Below are positions 55,957 through 64,000 of a DNA stretch of 64,000 nucleotides, in pieces. Each line of letters opens with the position of its first letter. Position 1 is the first letter of the stretch. Below the pieces are notes generated by a model. It did no database searches. It was not told where the DNA came from and was given only the letters and a program-made list of their open reading frames with translations. This DNA is from Amanita rubescens (lineage: Eukaryota; Basidiomycota; Agaricomycetes; Agaricales; Amanitaceae), in NCBI GenBank assembly GCA_015039365.1, contig WION01000026.1:62001-126000 (forward strand), in the 5' to 3' direction. The position numbers and the translations under genes were made by a program.

Positions 55957-57808
55957 GAGAATCTCGCTCTCAATAGAGGCAGATGAGATGAGGTCCCACT
56001 AAGTATGTATATTGTTATTGCAAAATTTTATGACATTCAATACCGTCGGATTCTGTGATACTGTGGGTCCAATGTGGTGCATCTAGCTGAATATGTCCTG
56101 TGATAATGATCTGTATAAGAGAAGGCACGGCTGTCTCATGGGCACTGGGGCCGAGAACGCCCAAAGCGATTCATGAAACACGCTGATTCATATGTTATTT
56201 CCTCCTCAGTAATCTTGTCCACGGATCTTACGTGCGTAGCTGAGCGCCGATACGATGTATATTTCTAGCTATATGACACAATAAAGAATATGTAACTCCC
56301 TTACGGGCCGCAAAGCCCCATCACAGAGTACCTAGGGTCGCGATCTTGGGAGGGAGTAAGATCCTTCTCCCTCGGACATTTCAAGTCCCTCCGCGTATAG
56401 GCCAAGGAAGAACCCAAATATATAGTACGAGGTGTAACTTTCGAATGAAAGATTTTTACACGACTCTGTTTGCCTTTTGTAGTGCCGCCCAGGCCGGCGC
56501 ACGGACCACGTCAACCGCTATAAAATTGCGACCGTGGGGATCTCCGAATCTCTTCACAGTCACCTCGTTTCCATCTTTTGAATCAGCGAGTTTCGCTCCC
56601 GTGGAACCTGCATGGCATGGTGGACGAGAAGAGAAACTCAAGCCGGGACTGGGCATGCCGTTCGATCGACTCTTTTTTGCACTGAACGAATGGCTAATCT
56701 GTTCTGGGTACAGTCGGACGTTGAATAGACAACTAGTTTGCATTTCATGACCGCGCGAAACGGGAAAAATGAGAAAATCTAAAAACTGAAATGGAACTGT
56801 ACACTTCCATTAACGACAGAAACGCTATATTGTTGGTCCGAAACGGCATACCCAGTATAGTGAATGCAATGACACAGTCCGCAAGCGGAAGATATATACA
56901 ATCCGGCCTTCCCGAGTCGGGTTTGACGATGACAACATCGCTATGGACCTGACGGCAATCGCGTTACTTAACTCCGTAAAAGTGTAAGGGTTCTAGTGAG
57001 CTGTGATGGCCTCGCGTCATCGATAACATTGTGTACTCCACAACCAATTGAAAGAGTTTATCGGAGTTAACCAAATCGATGGACAGACGGAGCTAATGAT
57101 GGCTCAAGCCGCGAAGATATAACCAGCAGTGTATCTGCTGTGGGCAGGGCGGTAGCCGCGTGCATGGTCAGAGGATGCAATCCTGTGATCATACCCTTGC
57201 GCGCAGAACGTCAAAGGACAGGCGTGAAGGTCTAGCGGCAGGGGTCGCTTCGGCCGTATTGACCAGCTGATGCACCTCGAAGTTGGCCAACCTCCGTTTA
57301 CGGGCGCCAGGGTTACGGAAACTCATCCGGACATAAGACGGCCGAATCGGCAGGGGCCGACCCGACTGTATCGCCGTTGTTCAAAGTGTGTATATTTTTT
57401 GATATGATTCAACGCAACAGCTTGCACTCCGCTCCAGGCTCATATAGGCGAAACCGGAACAACGGCCATGAGGGCACCTGTGTGCATGCATCTCTGTCAA
57501 TATGATCTATTCGGGGCGCCAAGTCATTTAACAGTCCGTGATTATGCGCGCTGTATCGCCGGCACTTTGGCTCCCCGCTACGTTACAATCTGGTCACGAT
57601 CCATTGCTGCCGGAAATATTAAGGCTTTGCGTGGTGAAACTAGTCATCTTTAGATGCATCTAAAATAGGACGCATCTGCCTCGATTTCGTCGAAACCATA
57701 AGACCGCACACTACTAGCAGGGTGATTTGCGTGTGCTCCGGTTCATCTCATGCCATTTAAAGCGGATTTCAACCATCTCCACTGGCTCCAGAGCCAACGG
57801 TAACGACC
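55957..57808. other. intergenic, no gene recognised
   Basis: A pair of opposed frames at 56346-56750 shares no features with known families. TATA-like and short palindromic elements (atgcatctaaa near 57650) are present but not interpretable. Confidence 0.45.
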
Positions 57809-59495
57809 ATGCAACCGTTAAGACCACTCCCCGTCGCCGGGGACACGCAGAATCACGTTCAACCTTCAATGCCTTTGTCAAGCCACCCGCATTCAGGAAG
57901 CATACCTAGTCATTCTCAAACGCTTTTACCTTCAATACGACAGCTACACCCATATTTACCCCCCGCAGGTATGCCGCACTCTCCAGGACCAATGGGAATA
58001 GTGGAAGGTATAAGCGAATCGCACTACCCTCCGTATGCACCTCACCTTTGTCCCCAAGGCCCGTCACGTCTTTCACCTACGCGGGGGGACACCAGTGGTT
58101 ACGGTGTTCATGAATCTGAGGCAGACGAGTTGGAGCAACAGGGACCTCCAAAGAAGAAACGACGGAGACAAGCGCTAAGCTGTACAGGTAATTTCAGCTC
58201 CTTAAAGCTGAAAATAAGCTGATGACGATATAACACGTTTTGGTTATTTTATCCTCATCCTCTCCTTATCGACACGCCATCTCCTATGCTGCGTCATCCA
58301 TAATACGCGGAAACATCTTTTTTAGAATGCAAAAGGCGCAAGATTAAGTGTGATAGGTAGGCTGACTCAACGTCCGCGCCAGTCGCTGTGGAAGTAGCGG
58401 AAGCTGACTTCGACGTCTTCTTTGATCATAGATCGCAACCATGCGCGCCTTGTACGCGCCGAGGAGAGCAAGCCAAATGCCACTGGCACGTCGTGGAGCC
58501 TGTGTAAGCTAAAGTTTGCTTCCATACTGCGGCGATGGACAAATGGGTCGTTCTCATTGAAATATTTTATTTTATTTCTATAGGGAAAAATACGTCACTA
58601 GGCAAGAATTCGATGAACTCAAAGCGCGTTTCGACGATCTCGCTGCGCTTGTAGCCCGACACATCCCGCACCATTCCCCAAGTCGCCAAATGGGTCATGA
58701 CCATGCACTCCCTGCTATCCCAGGGCCTACAGTTCCAGATGCTGTGCAGCCTTACCACTCAGGTTACTTGCCTCATCAGTCCATACCGCCACCTATACAA
58801 TCCTACCACTCTGGCTCCATGTCATCATCACCGCAGGCACTTCAGCCACCGACCATCCAACGTTCTGTCAAAGCTGAAAACCCTCATCTCCGATCTCCTA
58901 TCAGCGCACACGTTACAGGTGCCGTCTCCCCTCCGTATCTGAGATCCCGCTCCCCGTTGCCCTCGTCACTGAGGCACAGGGTCACAGACTCAGCCTTTGA
59001 CAACACGACTGCCACGACTGCCACCAGCGGCCACAATAGAGGCAGCATTGACGCAGGTCGCTCCACCAGAACATTACCCACAACCTCTCCAACTGTCAAA
59101 AATCCCCTTCCCCCTTCCCTCGCATCAATCACGTCGCCCTACATCATCCCGGAGCCGCAGCCAAAAAACTGCCACGCGCAGATGCTCAAGCCGGGCGAGC
59201 GTCTGCGCAACATCACCGTGAGTCTGAAAGACTTGGCAGTTATACCACTAGCTCGGCTGGACATCCACGCGTTTCTTCCCCTTCCGGTATTCCTGCTCCC
59301 GCGCACTATAGCGGCACTCCTAGGAGCGGCAGTGCGGGAGATAGTCACGGGGCTGGACCTTCAGGAAGGCCCTCATCCGCTCACGCTCACAACACCCCAT
59401 TAAGCCCGCCATCACATGCGTTTCGGGCTGGAGGCCCACATGCTCACCGCCGATACGACTCTGACTTGCTCTCACGCCGCGAACCCGGTCGGTAG
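57809..59495 (+). CDS. Zn2Cys6 transcription factor
   Basis: Starts MQPLRPLPVAGDTQNHVQ. The first exon ends with a basic run, GPPKKKRRRQALSCT, a nuclear localisation signal next to the zinc cluster. Short exons then give ECKRRKIKCDR (near 58326-58356) and SQPCAPCTRRGEQAKCHWH (near 58432-58490), so the cluster is C-x2-C-x6-C-x5-C-x2-C-x8-C. The next exon starts EKYVTRQEFDELKARFDDLAALV, a short coiled coil. The rest is disordered, proline/serine-rich. Near the end a one-base shift around 59220-59260 brings the frame to SSPSGIPAPAHYSGTPRSG and ends REPGR at 59493-59495, which fits the composition far better than the unshifted frame. No fungal_trans domain is visible. Confidence 0.8.
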
Positions 59496-60527
59496 AGCGG
59501 GAATCTCACATATGCCAACTCTTGTTTTTCTCCAATAACCTTTTTTCTCTTTCCTGTCGGCACCCGCGAGGAGTGCCTTGACTACTTAAAACAACATAAT
59601 GCGCGGTAACGGTGTCAAACTTCACAAGGCATGTCCATACGGAAAGGGACGGATTCGCCACCCAGGAACGGTTGCACGTCATGTTTTTTTCCATCGTGAT
59701 CTATCTATTTCGATCCAATACATGTATTTACGCCATCCATCAAGACATCAAACAAACCTACACACCGTCGCCACCTGCAGGCGTGCAGTAACATAAAGCT
59801 TTCCGTTACCCAGCAAGCATGCCATTGCCTCTCGTACTTCTACTACCTCATCGATATCAACGTGCATGATATATTTGGCCATCACGTCATAGGTATCGTT
59901 AAATCATTCACAGGGCCTGTCTTTTGCATGGCACCCGGCGGCGTTTTGTTGACACGGCCAGGCCTGATCCTGGATTTGTATATACGGTCCACGCCATGCC
60001 TGATCGGCATGGTAAATCCGTGTGTGCCACTGACGTACGTGGCGGAGGAAGCCCTCGGATTGTCCACGCCCTCAGTGATATGTCGTGACACGCGGCCCGT
60101 TGTACTATCATCAGCCTTTCCCTGATCAGCCTTTTTGTACAGCATGACGTTCCCGCGGGCCGTTCCCAGGCGACGGACTTTAATCCCCTTATCAATCCCC
60201 TCCAGTTCTTATCACATTCACCCTTCCTTAGCATATTGAGCAAATCATAGTAGTGATGTCTAGACGACGATACCTTTCCTATCTTTACTCTTCTGTCCGT
60301 TTAACCCCCCTCCAATGGCATTGATCATTTAATTAATAAGTGCAAAACCCTCTACCCATGCTATACTCATTGGCAATCCCCGCTTATACCATAGACAGAG
60401 AACGTATTAATAGGTCATCCCAACGTATTACTAGATTTTCGTAACAGCTTTGTTTCCGTTTGTAACTGCAGATAATGATATGATGACGATATGGGTCATT
60501 GGTTCGCGCTGAGTCCCCGGTCACTGC
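59496..60527. other. intergenic between convergent genes
   Basis: Two overlapping minus frames and one plus frame near 59860-60240 have no family motifs. No gene called. Confidence 0.5.
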
Positions 60528-62294
60528 TCACTCCCAAACAAGTTTGCCATTATCATCGACAGATGCGTGCATACCGCCACTTGGAGCTTTGCTGCCTTTC
60601 GAGAGCTGTTCCATCAGCCTCTCCTTTTCTAGCTGTTGCTTATGCTTTGCAAACGCAGCCAAGCGGTCTGCCTCCGCATCTGCTTTTGCGGCTTTGGCTG
60701 CCTCACGCTTTTTGGCATTCTGGCGTTGCTTCTTGTTTAATGCTACGGACGATTTGGCTTGGGCCGTCCGTGATGGTGCATTTACATCCGTGGATGACGT
60801 AGCGCCAATGAACGAACTATGGTCAGGGCCTGGAATATAAGAGGATCAGATTAACTTGAAGTAGTTAGTTGACCGAAAACCTCGTACGCGATCGTCGGCT
60901 TCTAACGACACCCCAGCCGTCATCTTCCCCATCAGCATCGTGACCAGCCCCTTCATCCGCATGCACATCTTCGTAATCTGCCCAAGAAAACCCAGTGACA
61001 GGTTTTTCTCCAGGCATTGGTCGCACACGCACTACGCGTGACAATGTCGGGTGGTCTGGCGTCTCCAGCATGCTAAATTAACGCGAAATTAGTTTGTGTT
61101 CGCATCAAGGGACCGTGGCCTGACTCACTCTTCCACGCCTGTTTTTCTCGGCTTGGGTAGCAGTCGTTCTGCTAGGGTTTTCCTCTGCATGTGGTCACCC
61201 GAGGCTCGGACGTAAGAATTTCCTAAGCCTAAATCTTGTGCTTGCTCTTCTGCTTCGTCTTCTTCCGTGTCTTCCGCACGCTCCGCCACCGGGGAAGAAG
61301 AAGGATATCCGTCATCTGTCACAGATGACACTACACCAGCGTCACTTGTGGAGAGCTGACCAAGGCCAGAAGAAGAGTTCTCGCGCCGGCTTTGGAGACC
61401 ACCACGTCGAACGTGGGTCCACGAGCTGTCCGTGTCTGGATATGGGCCGGACTGCATCGCTAGTGATGGAACAAGTGGCGTCCGCCCTATCGCTTGCTGT
61501 CTAGAGCTAGACAACGAAGCCAAGAATGGTTTCCCATCATCTTCGTTGTCTTCCGTCGTAGACGCATCTCCAGAATGCAAAGGCTTCTTCGATTTTGATC
61601 CATGGTGCGTCTCTTCTGCTCGAATAGCGGCACCCGTCGTCCCAGGATTAGAGACGGGCACCGCGGAGGGCTCAACGGCACCAGGGTTTGAGGCTGACAA
61701 GGTCGTCTTCGACGAAGAAGCATTAGGTAGAGTTAAAATTGACGTAGAAGAGGAAGCTCCAAGAGCAGTCTTCTTTCTTTTCTTTGACTTTTTAGACTTG
61801 CTTCCGGAAGCTGACGCCGCGGGTGGTGGCGGAGCTTCGCTGGGAGTGGCAGAAGAAGCATCATCGTCACCGCCGTCTCCAATTTGGGGAGAGTTTCCGG
61901 CCCTTCCACTCGAACCCAGCGCCTGTTTCGCCTTTCCTTTACCTTTCGACTTTGACGTGTCCTTCGTCGGCGCATTGGGAGCAGCCGCAACATCAAAACC
62001 TCCGGGAACAACCTGCGCCGATGTAGTAGCTCCAGCATCGGAGGTACCTGTCTCTGCAGCCTGGGCGCCAGCTGCGCGTTTCTTGCTCTTCTTCTTCCTG
62101 GCTTTACCAGCATCGAGGGAACTCCGGCTCTCTCCGGGAGTTTCCTCCGTTCTTCCCTCGCCCTTTCCCCCGCTCTCCTCCCCCTGCGGCTTGACCATCT
62201 TAGAAATTCGATACCCGACCGCTCCGGCGATGACCAAGGTTGTCGCCGCCGCCGCACCCTCTGAGGACAACACAAGACTCTGGACCGCACCCAT
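60528..62294 (-). CDS. conserved hypothetical protein with N-terminal membrane segment
   Basis: I chose the start MGAVQSLVLSSEGAAAATTL at 62294 because it places a single membrane segment (AAAATTLVIAGAVGYRISKM) at the N-terminus, although the frame is open back to 62477. A long low-complexity region rich in Ser, Ala, Lys and Glu follows with repeated KSKKSKKRKK and SKGKGKAK clusters. After an intron (gtgagt...tttag near 61130-61085) comes TGFSWADYEDVHAD and DGWGVVRSRR, the most conserved-looking part. The last exon is a lysine/alanine-rich helix (KKQRQNAKKREAAKAAKAD) ending GKLVWE. I recognise no named family; the layout suggests an ER or nuclear-envelope anchored protein with a basic cytosolic tail. 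Confidence 0.6.
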
Positions 62295-62493
62295 AAGTGT
62301 TGAATATCTGTGTCTTGCAATACGGCTGGATGAGTGAAGAATAACTGCGGTGCAGAAGCCACGGCACACGGTGCGGTCAGTCTGACGTGGTGTGAATATG
62401 TCACAAACACGCGCAAATAACGCGTCGACACGCGGGTCATCGGCCGATTGCCAAATAGATTCAAATACCATTCGCATTAAATAATTCTACATT

Positions 62494-63807
62494 TTAGTCT
62501 CTTAAATCGACGATAACAGGCTGAAATCCCGGTCCTGCAAACGGAACCCATTTTCTCCCGTAAGAAGGTGAAGAAAAAGCAGAGGCGTTTACGAAAACAG
62601 TCTTGGGACCTGCCACATTTCCCGGTGTTTGCTTTACCGGATCGTAGCTCTGTGCCATCGGACGAGCCGCTACGTTATCCCAATTTTGGATATAAGCTCC
62701 GTGTGCTTCATGAATATGTCCAAATAGATGTAACCGCGGTTGTAGTTGGGGAAGACGCCCAGCGAGCCTTTCACATCCCACTTTGGTTCTTCTCGTTGTC
62801 TCGTCGAGGATGCCTTGAGGCGGTCCATGTGTCAATCTAACGGGGCTGAGCATATCATATTAGCCTGCAGGCAAACAGAACTTACAAGATATCAACTTTT
62901 GGAATATTATCAACGATCACTACGGAGTTGCTAGCTCAGTCGCCTCTCCTGATCGGTCGGTCAGAATGACCTACCGTGAGCCTGGGCCCTTTTGTAATTG
63001 AACGCCCATCCACCAAATTCAGGTTGCCACTTAAGAGAAGATTATGAAGTGACGGGAAGACATCGGTGGAATGACTTACCGGAGATCCATAGACGCTCCA
63101 GGTCCTGCCACCTTTTTTCACCGAAAATTTGTATTCTTCACAATCAAGATACACGATCCCAGCATCTATTGCCGCAGGACCCTTCATCAGCTCCATGACC
63201 GCATTTTCGTCCTATGGGGATGACATTGACATTAGATAAGATAATACTTAAGCGCCATGTATCTGACCTGCTGCTCATAATGCCACCCATTCCAATTCTT
63301 CTCATACCATCCCCGATGGAGCGTAAGATCGTGATTGCCTGCTATAACACTCCGGAACTGCCTTCCATAAGCCAAAGAGAAAACAGCGCCCGCCTCCTCA
63401 GGCAGACCTCAAACAAAAAACAAGCCAACTCACATCTTAACCTTATGCTCCAACCCTCTCAACCAATCCATCGTCTCTCTCATCTCACCAACCTCTCCCG
63501 TATTCGTCAAATCACCACTATGCAACAGAACATCTCCATCAGGGACCGGACACACCATCGAATGCGTGTCGCTCACGCAGACGAACCGCGTCCATTCTCC
63601 CTGGCTCGGCTTGGGCGGCTCCTTCCGGTATTCATACTGCAGATGCACGACGGCGTCAGGACTGTAGATTGATTCAGGAATATATGTGAGTTCAGAGAGG
63701 CCGTTTTCACTACGGAGGTTCATGCCAATATCCTTGTGCCGTGATGGCGGTGAAAACAGGGTCGAGTGGAGCCAAAGCTGATACATGTATACTGAAATGA
63801 ACAACAA
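62494..63807 (-). CDS. calcineurin-like metallophosphoesterase (MPPED1/2 type)
   Basis: All metal-binding motifs are present in order: FVCVSDTHS (D-x-H) near 63570, VLLHSGDLTNTG, then after an intron VIAGNHDLTLHRGWYEKN (GNHD) near 63340, VYLDCEEYKF and WSVYGSP near 63110, WQPEFGGWAFNYKR near 63010, LTHGPPQGILDETTR and HLFGHIHEAHGAYI (GHxH) near 62730-62840. The last exon ends IVDLRD at 62494. At least three short introns. The FGHIHEAHG form and the LTHGPP block are typical of the MPPED1/MPPED2 (UPF0046) phosphodiesterases, which act on cyclic nucleotides in animals; the fungal substrate is unknown. The residues before DTHS may include a short membrane-like stretch, and the exact start is uncertain. 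Confidence 0.88.
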
Positions 63808-64000
63808 TGTCCAGATCCATTACTACCATATTCATGCTTGGTGAATGTTACAGTGTTGCAATTACGGACATAGTGCGGTTGACAGTTGAAAGCGTAGGGT
63901 ATCTGTCATATTGCTGTGCAGCTACATATAGGTAGTAATGACCGGCCAGATTGCTGTCAAGTACCCTTTGTCCACGAAAAAACCGAAGACGGCGAACTGA
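63808..64000. other. upstream region of the metallophosphoesterase gene
   Basis: Nothing recognisable in the last 190 bases. Confidence 0.5.

Noticed and set aside
56346..56750. Opposed frames of 134 and 95 codons
   Set aside because: They overlap on opposite strands, and neither has a domain, splice logic or signal peptide.
61432..62337. 301-codon plus-strand frame
   Set aside because: Antisense shadow of the low-complexity Ser/Lys-rich minus-strand protein; acidic and repetitive without a family.

Overview
The window is nuclear DNA of a mushroom-forming fungus (Basidiomycota, Agaricomycetes). The signs are short GT-AG introns of about 50-70 bases in most genes, typical agaricomycete families (NACHT NTPases, F-box proteins, FunK1-like kinases, small cysteine-rich secreted proteins), fungal Zn2Cys6 and GATA factors, and an intron-containing tRNA-Pro. 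The genes are separate transcription units, not operons. Exon joins were worked out by hand from splice sites and family motifs, so most internal boundaries are approximate.

Layout. 0-9.4 kb is an accessory region: a membrane-protein fragment between two direct repeats, a ricin-lectin-like fragment, a NACHT NTPase with three internal repeat blocks, a divergent papain-fold-like protein with a C-terminal membrane anchor, a possible HNH-type protein, and a secreted papain-fold-like protein. 9.9-13.1 kb holds an unresolved candidate gene and a decayed Shewanella-like metallophosphatase. 13.2-14.8 kb is an F-box gene. 15.3-20.0 kb is one minus-strand GTPase gene containing the most striking object here: 42 consecutive exons of exactly three bases (plus one of 27), separated by introns of 50-71 bases. 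21.7-22.4 kb is a dual-specificity phosphatase. 23.8-28.1 kb is a tandem family of four small secreted cysteine-rich proteins, each with a 7-base microexon. 28.4-29.9 kb is a kinase-like gene.

From 30.5 kb on the content is mostly conserved housekeeping and regulation: a Bud20-like zinc finger protein and an APN2-type AP endonuclease sharing an 89-base divergent promoter, a seven-transmembrane receptor, a Zn2Cys6 factor, an Sld3-like replication factor, tRNA-Pro(CGG), an Rqt4/TRIP4-type zinc-finger protein, a GATA factor, a 3-ketoacyl-CoA thiolase, a second Zn2Cys6 factor, a conserved hypothetical protein and an MPPED-like metallophosphoesterase. 39.7-44.2 kb and 50.3-54.5 kb hold nothing I recognise.

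Several conserved genes need a one-base shift to stay in frame (APN2, the receptor, thiolase, Sld3-like, second Zn2Cys6 factor). This may reflect sequencing indels, and small frame breaks elsewhere should be read with that in mind. The three-base exon array does not depend on any such correction.
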